Shown: one piece after another, positions 24,490 to 33,837 of the stretch
Numbering within the stretch: the first letter of the stretch is position 1
How the letters are laid out: each line of letters starts with the position of its first letter
Assembly (NCBI RefSeq): GCF_001702265.1
Contig: NZ_MAUE01000045.1
Span: forward strand, 124,001 to 188,000
DNA length: 64,000 nucleotides
Reading direction: 5' to 3'
DNA from: Pseudomonas aylmerensis
GTDB taxonomy: Bacteria; Pseudomonadota; Gammaproteobacteria; Pseudomonadales; Pseudomonadaceae
Notes under the pieces: generated by a model
Databases searched by the model: none
Seen by the model: the letters and a program-made list of their open reading frames with translations, nothing else
Told to the model about the DNA's origin: nothing
Made by a program: the position numbers and the translations under genes

Positions 24490-25671
24490 ATGACCCGAAT
24501 CGGAACTCCATTGTCGCCAACCGCGACCCGCGTTTTGCTGTGTGGCTGCGGTGAGCTGGGCAAGGAAGTGGTAATCGAACTGCAACGCCTGGGCGTTGAA
24601 GTGATTGCCGTGGATCGCTACGCCAACGCGCCGGCCATGCAGGTGGCGCATCGCAGCCACGTGATCAACATGCTCGACGGCGAGGCCCTGCGTGCGGTGA
24701 TCGAAGCGGAAAAACCGCACTTCATCGTGCCGGAAATCGAAGCCATCGCCACCGCCACTCTGGTGGAATTGGAGGCCGAAGGCTTCACCGTGATCCCGAC
24801 CGCACGGGCTACCTCGCTGACCATGAACCGCGAAGGCATCCGTCGCCTGGCCGCCGAAGAGCTGGACCTGCCGACCTCGCCGTATCACTTCGCCGACACG
24901 TTCGAAGACTACAGCAAGGCCGTCCAGGACCTGGGCTTCCCGTGCGTGGTCAAGCCGGTGATGAGTTCGTCGGGCAAGGGCCAGAGCCTGCTGCGCAGCG
25001 TCGACGACGTGCAGAAAGCCTGGGACTACGCCCAGGAAGGCGGGCGTGCCGGTAAAGGCCGGGTGATCATCGAGGGCTTTATCGACTTCGACTACGAAAT
25101 CACTCTGCTGACCGTGCGTCACGTCGGTGGCACCACCTTCTGCGCGCCGGTCGGTCACCGTCAGGAGAAGGGCGACTACCAGGAATCCTGGCAGCCGCAG
25201 GCCATGAGCCCGATTGCCCTGGCGGAATCCGAGCGGGTTGCCAAAGCCGTGACCGAGGCGCTGGGTGGCCGTGGTCTGTTTGGCGTGGAATTGTTCATCA
25301 AGGGCGACCAGGTATGGTTCAGCGAAGTTTCGCCGCGCCCGCATGACACTGGCCTGGTGACCCTGATTTCCCAGGACCTGTCGCAGTTCGCCCTGCACGC
25401 GCGCGCCATTCTTGGCCTGCCGATTCCATTGATCCGTCAGTTCGGCCCTTCGGCGTCGGCAGTGATCCTGGTGGAAGGGCAATCGACCCAGACGGCATTC
25501 GCCAACCTGGGCGCAGCCTTGAGCGAGCCGGACACGGCGTTGCGTCTGTTTGGCAAGCCGGAAGTGAATGGCCAGCGCCGCATGGGCGTGGCGTTGGCGC
25601 GGGATGAGTCGATTGAGGCGGCCCGAGCTAAAGCTATCCGTGCTTCGAAGGCTGTTGTTGTAGAGCTGTAA
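24490..25671 (+). CDS. purT: Formate-dependent GAR transformylase
   Basis: A 393-residue ATP-grasp enzyme that formylates glycinamide ribonucleotide with formate and ATP, the step that precedes PurL. The N-terminal domain has GCGELGKEVVIELQRLG; the ATP-grasp core has VVKPVMSSSGKGQS, VIIEGFIDFDYEITLLTVR and GLFGVELFIKGDQVWFSEVSPRPHDTG, all characteristic of PurT. Length and both ends match the family. It is a single-gene unit between the VUT gene and a convergent transporter. Confidence 0.96.
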   Translation: MTRIGTPLSPTATRVLLCGCGELGKEVVIELQRLGVEVIAVDRYANAPAMQVAHRSHVINMLDGEALRAVIEAEKPHFIVPEIEAIATATLVELEAEGFTVIPTARATSLTMNREGIRRLAAEELDLPTSPYHFADTFEDYSKAVQDLGFPCVVKPVMSSSGKGQSLLRSVDDVQKAWDYAQEGGRAGKGRVIIEGFIDFDYEITLLTVRHVGGTTFCAPVGHRQEKGDYQESWQPQAMSPIALAESERVAKAVTEALGGRGLFGVELFIKGDQVWFSEVSPRPHDTGLVTLISQDLSQFALHARAILGLPIPLIRQFGPSASAVILVEGQSTQTAFANLGAALSEPDTALRLFGKPEVNGQRRMGVALARDESIEAARAKAIRASKAVVVEL

Positions 25672-25673
25672 TC

Positions 25674-25778
25674 CCACGCTGAGCGTTCCCGCGCTCTGCG
25701 TGGGAACGCCGCGTCCGCTCCTAGGGCGTGACGCAGGGCGTCAGCGAATGCATTCCCACGCAGAGCGTGGGAATGATC
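25674..25778. repeat. Double palindrome, CATTCCCACGC family
   Basis: Two adjacent palindromes: GCGTTCCC/GGGAACGC at 25683-25709 and CATTCCCACGC/GCGTGGGAATG at 25751-25775, with GACGC-rich spacer. This is an interspersed repeat family unlike the GGGAGC REPs elsewhere. It lies between purT and the convergent transporter and may also end both transcripts. Confidence 0.75.
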
Positions 25779-25782
25779 GTCA

Positions 25783-27093
25783 TCAGGCGACCTTGTTCAA
25801 GTCATTGTGACGCGTCTCTTTCAGGCACAGCACAGCAATCAGGCTGAGCAACGCTGCCGCCGACACATACCCACCGACATAACTCAGCCCACCCATCGCC
25901 ACCAGCTTGGTCGCGAAGAACGGTGCAGCCGACGCTCCGACAATCCCACCCAGGTTGTACGCCGCCGAAGCGCCGGTATAACGCACGCGGGTCGGGAACA
26001 ATTCCGGCAGCATCGCGCCCATCGGGGCGAAGGTCACACCCATCAGGAACAGCTCCAACGCCAGGAACAGCGCGACCGCCCAGGTCGAGCCGTGGGTGAG
26101 CAGCGGCTCCATGGTAAAGCCCGACAGAATCGCCAGGATCGCGCCGACGATCAGCACCGGCTTGCGCCCATAGCGGTCACTGGCCAAGGCTGCCAACGGT
26201 GTGGCCAGGCCCATGAACAGCACGGCAAAACACAGCAGGCCCAGGAACGTCTCGCGGCTGTAGCCCAGGGTCGACACACCGTAGCTGAGGGAAAACGCCG
26301 TGGTGATGTAGAACAGCGCATAGCACACCACCATCGAGGCGGCGCCCAGCAGGACCGGCAGCCAGTGCTGGCTGAACAGTTCCACCAACGGCACTTTCAC
26401 CGGCGCTTCCTTGGCGACGGCATTGGCGAATACCGGGGTTTCATGCAGCTTCAGGCGCGCGTACAGGCCAACCATCACCAGCGCGGCGCTGAGGATGAAC
26501 GGGATCCGCCAGCCCCAGCTGCGGAACTGCTCGTCGCTGAGGTTCATGGCCAGGATCAGGAACAAGCCGTTGGCCGCGAGAAAGCCAATCGACGGGCCCA
26601 GTTGCGGAAACATGCCGAACCAGGCGCGCTTGCCTTTCGGTGCGTTTTCAGTCGCCAGCAACGCCGCACCGCCCCATTCTCCGCCGAGCCCCAGGCCTTG
26701 GCCGAAACGCAGCACACACAACAGGATCGGTGCCCAGGCGCCGATGCTGTCATAGCCGGGCAGCAAGCCGATCAACGTGGTGCACACGCCCATGAGCAGG
26801 AGCGAGGCAACCAGCGTGGATTTGCGCCCGATACGGTCGCCAAAGTGCCCGAACAGCGCCGAGCCCAGCGGGCGGGCGATGAAGGCAATGCCGAAGGTCA
26901 GGAACGACGCCAGCATCTGCGCAGTGCCGGAGCTCTGCGGAAAGAATACCGGGCCGATCACCAGCGCGGCGGCGGTGGCGTAAATATAGAAATCGTAGAA
27001 CTCGATGGCCGTGCCGACGATGCTCGCGGTGGCGACGCGGGCGGTCGAGTTGGTCGGGGCGGCGGTTGCGGCCTCGTTATAGGCGGTGCTCAT
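25783..27093 (-). CDS. MFS transporter, metabolite:H+ symporter (MHS) family
   Basis: A 436-residue inner-membrane transporter with twelve hydrophobic segments. MHS hallmarks are IVGTAIEFYDFYIYATAAALV, FGHFGDRIGRKSTL and GQGLGLGGEWGGAALLATENAP. Family members import organic acids or betaines such as shikimate, alpha-ketoglutarate or proline betaine; the substrate here cannot be assigned. The ATG at 27093 has AGGGAT eight bases upstream; the one seven codons earlier does not. It appears to be transcribed alone. Confidence 0.88.
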   Translation of the reverse strand: MSTAYNEAATAAPTNSTARVATASIVGTAIEFYDFYIYATAAALVIGPVFFPQSSGTAQMLASFLTFGIAFIARPLGSALFGHFGDRIGRKSTLVASLLLMGVCTTLIGLLPGYDSIGAWAPILLCVLRFGQGLGLGGEWGGAALLATENAPKGKRAWFGMFPQLGPSIGFLAANGLFLILAMNLSDEQFRSWGWRIPFILSAALVMVGLYARLKLHETPVFANAVAKEAPVKVPLVELFSQHWLPVLLGAASMVVCYALFYITTAFSLSYGVSTLGYSRETFLGLLCFAVLFMGLATPLAALASDRYGRKPVLIVGAILAILSGFTMEPLLTHGSTWAVALFLALELFLMGVTFAPMGAMLPELFPTRVRYTGASAAYNLGGIVGASAAPFFATKLVAMGGLSYVGGYVSAAALLSLIAVLCLKETRHNDLNKVA

Positions 27094-27460
27094 TGAAGTA
27101 TCCCTGATGGTCATTGCGCGTTTGGACGCGGATTATTATTGGTCGAACACCCATGGATCAGGGCAGTGCGCGGGGCGGCTCGGGATGGGAGCGAACACCG
27201 GTCAGACACGATAGAACGGTGCCTGGACGCGCTGTGTGCGGGTAGCACGCGGTCGGGCAGGGCTTGGGTAAGCCGCACCGATTATAGGAAGGGGTTTGCG
27301 GATCCAACAAGGGGGCTGACGAGGATCTCTTGACTGGAAATCGGATTAATGTGGGAGCTGGCTTGCCTGCGATACAGACGCCTCGGTGCATCAGTAGTAC
27401 CGAGCTGAAGTCATCGCCGGCAAGCCAGCTCCCACATTGGACGTGTGTTGCGCCAGGAGA
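27094..27460. other. Gene-free stretch between transporter and CNNM gene
   Basis: Holds the 5' region of the MFS gene and one REPIN (27350-27436). The middle (27130-27330) is GC-rich with no credible open frame or hairpin. Short open frames here have no ribosome site and no recognisable protein pattern. Confidence 0.5.
27350..27436. repeat. REPIN of the GGGAGCTGGCTTGCCTGCG type
   Basis: Inverted arms TGTGGGAGCTGGCTTGCC and complement, with inner GCCTCGGTGC / ACCGAGCTG pairing across the spacer. It ends 25 nt from the end of the CNNM gene. Confidence 0.85.
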
Positions 27461-28699
27461 TCAGGCGGCGACGGGCACGCGGCTGGTGTGCCAGATCAGC
27501 ACTTTGCTCACACGGTTGTCCTCGGTCTCGAGGATTTCCAGGCGGTAGCGCCCGATTTTCAGGCACACCGCGCAATCCGGGATGGTCTCCAGGGCTTCGG
27601 TCACCAGGCCGTTGAGGGTCTTGGGGCCATCGCTGGGCAGGTGCCAGCCCAGGCTCTTGTTCAGCTCGCGGATCGAGGCGGCGCCGTCGATGATGTAGCG
27701 GCCATCGGGCTGCGCTTCGATGTGCGGGTTGTCTGCGGCCTGATCGCTTTCGAATTCGCCGACGATTTCTTCGAGGATATCTTCCAGGGTGACGATCCCC
27801 AGCACTTCGCCGTATTCATCCACGACCATGCCCAGGCGTCGCTGCTGTTTGTGGAAGTTCAGCAGTTGCAGCTGCAGCGGCGTGCTTTCAGGGACGAAGT
27901 AAGGCTCGTGGCAGGCGGCGAGCAGGGCTTCCTTGGTCAGGCTGGCGTCGGGCAGCAGGTGCTGGATCTGCCGAGTATTGAGCACCGCTTCGACCTGGTT
28001 GATATCACTGTGGAACACCGGCAGGCGGGTGCGCTGAGAGGCGCGCAGTTGTTCGATGATGGCTTCGATCGAGTCATCCAGGTTGATGCCGTCCACTTCG
28101 CTGCGCGGCACCAGGATGTCATTGACGGTAATGTTGTCCAGGGCGTGGATGCCTGGCATGCCGGGGGTACGGCTTTCGTCGGCGTCCGGTTCCGGCTCGT
28201 CGTCGTGGTCGGGCAGCGGTTCGTCGCTTTTTTTCACCACGCCGGTCTTGCGCGCGAACGGGCGCAGCAGCAACAGGCTGATGCCATTGAGCAACCAGGC
28301 CAGCGGATAGAGGATTTTCAACGGTATGCCCAGCAGCGTGTTGCCAAAGCCCAGCACCGCTTGCGGATGGCGGGTGGCGAGCGCGCGCGGCAGGTAGTCG
28401 GCGAGGATCAGCAACAGGGCGCAGGAGATCAGCCAGCCGAGCCACGGGCCGTTCTGCGCCCAGGCATAAATTGCCAGCAGGGTGCACAGAACCACCACCG
28501 CGGCGCGGCACAGGCTGTTGCACAGGATCAGGCTATGACGGGGGAAACTCAGGCGGGCGGCGGCCTTGTCACCCTGGCGTGTGCCGGGGCGCAGGGCCAG
28601 CAGGTGCTGTTGCGCGGCTTCGATGGCAGTAAACAGCGCCGCCCATAACACCAGCAGGGCGATTACCGCGAACATCGGCTCCAGGGGCAAGTTGTCCAT
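27461..28699 (-). CDS. CNNM/CBS-domain membrane protein (HlyC/CorC family)
   Basis: A 412-residue inner-membrane protein. Residues 1-about 165 hold three or four hydrophobic segments of the CNNM domain. A CBS pair lies at about 185-315 (NDILVPRSEVDGINLDDSIEAIIEQL ... GMVVDEYGEVLGIVTLEDILEEIVGE). The C-terminal CorC_HlyC domain (YIIDGAASIRELN ... TLNGLVTEALETIP) follows. The family is linked to magnesium or cobalt efflux. The gene lies 12 nt after the CcsA-like gene, so the two probably form an operon. Confidence 0.9.
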   Translation of the reverse strand: MDNLPLEPMFAVIALLVLWAALFTAIEAAQQHLLALRPGTRQGDKAAARLSFPRHSLILCNSLCRAAVVVLCTLLAIYAWAQNGPWLGWLISCALLLILADYLPRALATRHPQAVLGFGNTLLGIPLKILYPLAWLLNGISLLLLRPFARKTGVVKKSDEPLPDHDDEPEPDADESRTPGMPGIHALDNITVNDILVPRSEVDGINLDDSIEAIIEQLRASQRTRLPVFHSDINQVEAVLNTRQIQHLLPDASLTKEALLAACHEPYFVPESTPLQLQLLNFHKQQRRLGMVVDEYGEVLGIVTLEDILEEIVGEFESDQAADNPHIEAQPDGRYIIDGAASIRELNKSLGWHLPSDGPKTLNGLVTEALETIPDCAVCLKIGRYRLEILETEDNRVSKVLIWHTSRVPVAA

Positions 28700-28711
28700 G
28701 ATTGCAGCCCG

Positions 28712-29524
28712 TCAGATATGCAGGATGTATTCGCGGACCAGCTTGCTGCCGAAATAGGCCAGCATCAGCAGGCAGAAACCGGCCAGGGTCCAGCGAATCG
28801 CTTTGTGCCCACGCCAGCCGAGGCGGTTGCGGCCCCACAGCAACACGCTGAACACCACCCAGGCCAGGCACGCCAGCAGGGTCTTGTGCACCAGGTGCTG
28901 GGCGAACAGGTTTTCGACGAACAGCCAGCCGGAAATCAGCGACAGCGACAGCAGCGTCCAGCCAGCCCAGAGAAAGCCGAACAACAGGCTTTCCATGGTC
29001 TGCAGCGGCGGGAAGTTCTTGATCAGCCCGGACGGGTGCTTGTGCTTGAGCTGGTGGTCCTGCAGCAGCAGGAGCAGGGCCTGGAACACCGCAATGGTGA
29101 ACATGCCGTAGGCGAGGATCGACAGCAGGATATGCGCGAGGATGCCCGGTTCTTCATCGATCACCTGCACGGTGCCGGTGGGGGCGAATTGCGCCAGCAG
29201 CACAGTCAGCACGCCCAGCGGGAATAACAGCACCAGCAGGTTTTCGACGGGGATCCGATAGCAGGCCATCAAGGTCAGCGCGATCACCGCAGCAGCGATC
29301 AGGCTGGCGGCGCTGAAAAAATCCAGGCCCAGGCCGACCGGCGTCATCAGGTGGGTGAACAGGCTCGCGGCATGGGCCAGCAGGGCAAGGACGCCCAGGC
29401 CGACCAGCAGGCGTTTGTCGGCCTTGGTGCCTTGGGCGAGGCGAGTGCCCTGATAGAGGGTCGCAGCGGCATACAAGAGGGCGGCGGCGAGGCTGGGTAG
29501 CAAACTGGGTGACAAGGGGACCAT
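28712..29524 (-). CDS. CcsA/YpjD-like cytochrome c assembly family membrane protein
   Basis: A 270-residue protein with eight hydrophobic segments. The pattern HAASLFTHL, HILLSILAYGMFTIAVFQALLLLLQDHQLKHK and the closing LGWRGHKAIRWTLAGF matches the CcsA/CcmC-like YpjD group encoded beside ffh in pseudomonads. True CcsA proteins handle haem for cytochrome c; this shorter group has no settled function. The ATG at 29524 follows AGGA; an extension to 29569 has no clear signal. It is divergent from ffh across 234 nt. Confidence 0.88.
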   Translation of the reverse strand: MVPLSPSLLPSLAAALLYAAATLYQGTRLAQGTKADKRLLVGLGVLALLAHAASLFTHLMTPVGLGLDFFSAASLIAAAVIALTLMACYRIPVENLLVLLFPLGVLTVLLAQFAPTGTVQVIDEEPGILAHILLSILAYGMFTIAVFQALLLLLQDHQLKHKHPSGLIKNFPPLQTMESLLFGFLWAGWTLLSLSLISGWLFVENLFAQHLVHKTLLACLAWVVFSVLLWGRNRLGWRGHKAIRWTLAGFCLLMLAYFGSKLVREYILHI

Positions 29525-29758
29525 AAATCCTGATAGACAAGCCCGAAAGGCGCTGAGTTTGGCATACACCTGCGTTCCACGAAAGACTCCCGGGCCAGAC
29601 AGCGGGTGTGCATGGACGCAGTCTTCGCTATAATCCGCGACCTGCCCACGCCGCAGGCTCGCCGAGCGCTGTTTTTAATAGCGATTTACCACAGCCTGGG
29701 CTGCCATTACCTCGGTCTACCAATGCATTTCGATGAATAGGGCCTGAAAGGATCGCGC

Positions 29759-31135
29759 ATGTTTGAAAACCTGACTGACCGTCTCTCGCAGACGCTGCGC
29801 CACGTTACCGGCAAGGCCAAGCTGACCGAGGACAATATTAAAGACACCCTGCGTGAAGTGCGCATGGCGTTGCTGGAAGCCGACGTGGCCTTGCCGGTGG
29901 TGAAGGACTTCGTCAACTCGGTCAAGGAACGTGCGGTCGGCACCGAAGTGTCCCGCAGCCTGACGCCGGGCCAGGCCTTCGTGAAGATTGTCCAGGCCGA
30001 ACTCGAAAGCCTGATGGGCGCGGCCAACGAAGACCTGAACCTCAGCGCCGTGCCGCCGGCCGTCGTATTGATGGCCGGTCTGCAGGGTGCGGGTAAAACC
30101 ACCACCGCCGGCAAGCTGGCGCGCTTCCTTAAAGAGCGCAAGAAAAAGTCGGTGATGGTGGTGTCGGCTGACGTGTACCGTCCGGCGGCCATCAAGCAGC
30201 TGGAAATGCTCGCAGGCGAAGTGGGCGTGACCTTCTTCCCGTCCGACCTGAGCCAGAAGCCGGTCGACATTGCCAACGCGGCAATTAAAGAAGCCAAGCT
30301 GAAGTTCATCGACGTGGTCATCGTCGATACCGCCGGTCGCCTGCACATCGATGAAGAGATGATGGGCGAGATCAAGGCGCTGCATGCCGCGATCAACCCG
30401 GTCGAGACGCTGTTCGTGGTCGACGCCATGACCGGCCAGGACGCGGCCAACACCGCCAAGGCCTTTGGCGACGCACTGCCGCTGACCGGCGTGATCCTGA
30501 CCAAGGTCGACGGCGACGCGCGTGGCGGTGCCGCGCTGTCGGTACGCGCTATCACCGGCAAGCCGATCAAGTTCATCGGTATGGGCGAGAAGAGCGAAGC
30601 GCTCGAGCCGTTCCACCCTGAGCGTATCGCCTCGCGCATCCTCGGCATGGGTGACGTGCTCAGCCTGATCGAACAGGCCGAAGCCACGCTCGACAAGGAC
30701 AAGGCCGACAAACTGGCCAAAAAGCTGAAGAAGGGCAAGGGCTTCGACCTCGAAGACTTCCGCGACCAGCTGCAACAAATGAAGAACATGGGCGGCCTCG
30801 GCGGCCTGATGGACAAACTGCCGAACATCGGCGGCGTGAACCTGGCGCAAATGGGCAATGCCCAGGGTGCGGCAGAAAAGCAGTTCAAGCAGATGGAAGC
30901 CATCATCAACTCCATGACCCCGGCCGAGCGCCGCGACCCTGAGCTGATCAGCGGTTCGCGCAAGCGTCGGATCGCCATGGGCTCCGGCACCCAGGTGCAG
31001 GACATCGGTCGCTTGATCAAGCAGCACAAGCAGATGCAGAAGATGATGAAGAAATTCTCCGCGAAAGGCGGAATGGCCAAGATGATGCGCGGCATGGGCG
31101 GTATGTTGCCCGGCGGCGGCATGCCAAAGATGTAA
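29759..31135 (+). CDS. ffh: Signal recognition particle protein
   Basis: A 458-residue SRP54 GTPase that binds signal peptides and 4.5S RNA for co-translational targeting to the membrane. The N domain is residues 1-about 85. The G domain has GLQGAGKTTTAGKLA at about 107, DTAGRLH and TKVDGDARGG. The M domain, from about 325, is methionine-rich (MKNMGGLGGLMDKL, MQKMMKKF, MMRGMGGMLPGGGMPKM). A strong AGGATCGC-type site precedes the ATG. It is followed at 250 nt by the rpsP operon. Confidence 0.97.
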   Translation: MFENLTDRLSQTLRHVTGKAKLTEDNIKDTLREVRMALLEADVALPVVKDFVNSVKERAVGTEVSRSLTPGQAFVKIVQAELESLMGAANEDLNLSAVPPAVVLMAGLQGAGKTTTAGKLARFLKERKKKSVMVVSADVYRPAAIKQLEMLAGEVGVTFFPSDLSQKPVDIANAAIKEAKLKFIDVVIVDTAGRLHIDEEMMGEIKALHAAINPVETLFVVDAMTGQDAANTAKAFGDALPLTGVILTKVDGDARGGAALSVRAITGKPIKFIGMGEKSEALEPFHPERIASRILGMGDVLSLIEQAEATLDKDKADKLAKKLKKGKGFDLEDFRDQLQQMKNMGGLGGLMDKLPNIGGVNLAQMGNAQGAAEKQFKQMEAIINSMTPAERRDPELISGSRKRRIAMGSGTQVQDIGRLIKQHKQMQKMMKKFSAKGGMAKMMRGMGGMLPGGGMPKM

Positions 31136-31286
31136 AGAATTCGCGCGGGAGCCCAGCTCCTGCTCCGACCCACAGGGATGTGGGATCTCCAGCAAACCCG
31201 CCATTGGCGGATGCTGACTCGCCGTTTTAACCGACGGCTCTATAGCAGATCTGAGTGGCACGCTGATAGGCGCCAGAAAAAGACAT

Positions 31287-31314
31287 TTGCAAAAGTCCGG
31301 ATATTCCTTAGAAT
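31287..31314 (+). promoter_or_regulatory. Promoter of the rpsP operon
   Basis: TTGCAA at 31287-31292 and TAGAAT at 31309-31314 are separated by 16 bases, about 75 nt before rpsP. This is the best sigma-70 match in 31136-31386, a stretch that otherwise holds no gene. Confidence 0.6.
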
Positions 31315-31386
31315 ATGCGGCCTTTCGGGCACCTATGCCCGCTGTGCATTTAGATTTGCAGCACCGACTACAGGAACGATGTTCAC

Positions 31387-31638
31387 ATGCTAACAATCCG
31401 TCTTGCCCTTGGCGGCTCCAAAAAGCGCCCGTTTTACCACTTGACCGTAACTGACAGCCGCAACCCACGTGACGGCTCTCACAAGGAACAAGTTGGCTTC
31501 TACAACCCGATCGCTCGTGGTCAAGAAGTCCGCCTGTCCGTGAACCAAGAGCGCGTAGCCTACTGGCTGAGCGTTGGTGCACAGCCTTCTGAGCGTGTTG
31601 CCAAGTTGTTGAAGGACTCGGCTAAGGCCGCAGCCTGA
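31387..31638 (+). CDS. rpsP: 30S ribosomal protein S16
   Basis: An 83-residue ribosomal protein with the family start MLTIRLALGGSKKRPFYHLTVTDSR (positions 1-25) and RDG...E.VGFYNP motif. It assembles into the 5' domain of 16S rRNA. First gene of the rpsP-rimM-trmD-rplS operon, with 5 nt to rimM. Confidence 0.97.
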   Translation: MLTIRLALGGSKKRPFYHLTVTDSRNPRDGSHKEQVGFYNPIARGQEVRLSVNQERVAYWLSVGAQPSERVAKLLKDSAKAAA

Positions 31639-31643
31639 GCAAT

Positions 31644-32180
31644 ATGAACGCGACGCCAGCTGTTGCTGATGATTTGATCGTTATCGGCAAGATTTATTCG
31701 GTTCATGGCGTTCGCGGCGAAGTGAAGGTGTATTCCTTTACTGATCCGACTGAAAACCTGCTTCAGTACAAAACCTGGACGCTCAAGCGCGAAGGGAGTG
31801 TGAAACAGGTCGAGCTGGTCAGTGGACGCGGGAGCGACAAGTTCCTGGTCGCAAAGCTCAAGGGTCTTGATGATCGTGAAGAAGCTCGTCTTCTGGCTGG
31901 TTATGAGATCTGCGTGCCGCGCAACCTGTTCCCTGAATTGACCGACGGCGAGTACTACTGGTACCAGTTGGAAGGTCTGAAGGTCATCGATCAACTGGGG
32001 CAATTGCTCGGGAAAATCGATCATCTTCTGGAAACCGGCGCCAATGATGTAATGGTGGTCAAGCCTTGCGCTGGCAGCCTGGATGATCGCGAACGCCTGT
32101 TGCCGTATACCGAGCAATGCGTGTTGGCCGTCGACCTGGCAGCGGGCGAGATGAAGGTGGAATGGGACGCGGACTTCTAA
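31644..32180 (+). CDS. rimM: 16S rRNA processing protein RimM
   Basis: A 178-residue assembly factor for the 30S head. Residues about 10-95 are the RimM beta-barrel (VIGKIYSVHGVRGEVKVYSFTD), and about 105-178 the PRC-barrel (YYWYQLEGLKVIDQLGQLLGKIDHLLETGANDVMVV) that binds S19. The short first residues MNATPAVADD precede the domain. It lies in the usual place between rpsP and trmD. Confidence 0.96.
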   Translation: MNATPAVADDLIVIGKIYSVHGVRGEVKVYSFTDPTENLLQYKTWTLKREGSVKQVELVSGRGSDKFLVAKLKGLDDREEARLLAGYEICVPRNLFPELTDGEYYWYQLEGLKVIDQLGQLLGKIDHLLETGANDVMVVKPCAGSLDDRERLLPYTEQCVLAVDLAAGEMKVEWDADF

Positions 32181-32182
32181 GC

Positions 32183-32935
32183 GTGGCTAATTTGCGCATT
32201 GAAGTGATCAGTTTGTTTCCCGAGATGTTTTCCGCCATCAGCGAGTACGGCATCACCAGTCGGGCGGTGAAACAGGGGCTGTTGCAGCTTACCTGTTGGA
32301 ACCCGCGAGACTACACGACGGATCGACATCACACTGTGGACGATCGCCCATTTGGCGGTGGCCCGGGCATGGTGATGAAGATCAAGCCCCTGGAAGACGC
32401 GTTGGTTGAGGCCAAGGCAGCTGCCGGGGAGAAGGCGAAGGTAATTTACCTGTCCCCTCAAGGCCGCCAGCTGAAACAGGCTGCGGTACGCGAACTGGCG
32501 AATGAGGAAGCACTGATCCTGATTGCCGGTCGCTATGAAGGCATTGACGAGCGGTTTATTGAAGCTCATGTCGATGAAGAGTGGTCGATTGGGGACTATG
32601 TCCTGTCTGGCGGCGAGCTGCCGGCGATGGTCCTGATAGATGCGGTTACACGACTGCTGCCTGGAGCTTTAGGGCATGCGGACTCCGCGGAGGAAGATTC
32701 CTTCACGGATGGTTTGCTGGATTGCCCGCACTACACCCGACCGGAGGTGTATGCGGATCAGCGTGTTCCCGACGTATTGCTAAGTGGCAATCACGCACAC
32801 ATCCGGCGTTGGCGTTTACAGCAGTCCCTTGGTCGGACCTATGAACGACGCGCCGATCTTCTGGAAAGCCGCTCGCTTTCTGGAGAAGAGAAGAAGCTGC
32901 TCGAGGAATACATCCTCGCGCGGGACGATAGTTAA
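32183..32935 (+). CDS. trmD: tRNA (guanine-N1)-methyltransferase
   Basis: A 250-residue SPOUT methyltransferase that makes m1G37 in tRNAs reading CNN and some other codons. Seen are IEVISLFPEMF, DDRPFGGGPGMVMKIKPL, VIYLSPQGRQL, AGRYEGIDERFIE and the knot SIGDYVLSGGELPAM. The GTG at 32183, two bases after rimM, gives the family N-terminus VANLRIEV. An ATG at 32162 inside rimM has a good AAGGTGG site and would add seven residues; it is the alternative start. Confidence 0.95.
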   Translation: MANLRIEVISLFPEMFSAISEYGITSRAVKQGLLQLTCWNPRDYTTDRHHTVDDRPFGGGPGMVMKIKPLEDALVEAKAAAGEKAKVIYLSPQGRQLKQAAVRELANEEALILIAGRYEGIDERFIEAHVDEEWSIGDYVLSGGELPAMVLIDAVTRLLPGALGHADSAEEDSFTDGLLDCPHYTRPEVYADQRVPDVLLSGNHAHIRRWRLQQSLGRTYERRADLLESRSLSGEEKKLLEEYILARDDS

Positions 32936-32980
32936 CAACGTATCGATGGTAGGTCCATTGACTTACCTTAGGAGCACAGC

Positions 32981-33331
32981 ATGACTAACAAAATCATCCT
33001 TGCACTCGAAGCAGAGCAGATGACCAAAGAGATCCCTACCTTTGCCCCGGGCGACACTATTGTCGTTCAGGTGAAAGTGAAGGAAGGCGACCGTTCGCGT
33101 CTGCAAGCGTTCGAAGGCGTGGTAATCGCCAAGCGTAACCGTGGTGTGAACAGTGCTTTCACTGTTCGTAAAATCTCCAACGGTGTTGGCGTAGAGCGTA
33201 CTTTCCAGACCTACAGCCCGCAAATCGACAGCATGGCCGTCAAGCGTCGCGGTGACGTACGTAAAGCCAAGCTGTACTACCTGCGTGACCTGTCCGGTAA
33301 AGCAGCTCGCATCAAGGAAAAACTGGCTTAA
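32981..33331 (+). CDS. rplS: 50S ribosomal protein L19
   Basis: A 116-residue protein of the 30S-50S interface. Typical motifs are [30 protein letters not shown] and [16 protein letters not shown], ending in [27 protein letters not shown] precedes the ATG. Last gene of the operon; a terminator follows within 25 nt. Confidence 0.97.
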
Positions 33332-33352
33332 GTCCAGCTTCCCGATGCAGAA

Positions 33353-33377
33353 AAAAGCAGCCTACGGGCTGCTTTTT
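33353..33377 (+). terminator. Terminator of rpsP-rplS operon
   Basis: AAAAGCAGCC / GGCTGCTTTT around the loop TACG, followed by T residues. Confidence 0.88.
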
Positions 33378-33413
33378 TGTGCCTGAAATTTGTCCCTCTG
33401 CCGGTACTTTTCC

Positions 33414-33827
33414 ATGACCACTCGCCTTGAAGAAATCCAGCGCCGCACCGACCTGTCCGTCACCCACGTGACCAAGGCCGTGTTCCCGCCGACCACCAAC
33501 CACCACAACACGCTGTTCGGCGGCACCGCCCTGGCCTGGATGGATGAAGTCTCGTTCATCACCGCAACGCGCTTCTGCCGCCTGCCGCTGGTCACGGTTT
33601 CCACCGACCGCATCGACTTCAATCACGCCATCCCGGCCGGCTCCATCGTTGAGCTGATTGGCCGCGTGATCAAAGTCGGCAACACCAGCCTCAAGGTTGA
33701 AGTCGAAGTGTTCGTCGAGAGCATGAGTGCCGATGGCCGTGAGAAGGCGATCCAGGGCGTGTTCAGCTTTGTGGCGATTGACGCCGACAAGCGCCCGGTG
33801 CCGGTACTTCCAGGTTTCGTGGACTGA
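33414..33827 (+). CDS. Acyl-CoA thioesterase, hotdog fold (YciA-like)
   Basis: A 137-residue hotdog protein. The pattern VFPPTTNHHNTLFGGTALAWMDEVSFITATRF with the catalytic Asn-His region and the Asp in WMDE marks the YciA/BFIT type acyl-CoA hydrolases, and VTVSTDRIDFNHAIPAGSIVELIGRV follows. Its substrate length preference is unknown. The ATG at 33414 is the family start. It stands between the rplS terminator and a REPIN. Confidence 0.88.
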   Translation: MTTRLEEIQRRTDLSVTHVTKAVFPPTTNHHNTLFGGTALAWMDEVSFITATRFCRLPLVTVSTDRIDFNHAIPAGSIVELIGRVIKVGNTSLKVEVEVFVESMSADGREKAIQGVFSFVAIDADKRPVPVLPGFVD

Positions 33828-33837
33828 AACACTCCCC

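Noticed and set aside
29717..31582. Two long minus-strand open frames opposite ffh
   Set aside because: Both lie opposite a gene with clear SRP54 motifs and have no credible start or protein pattern.
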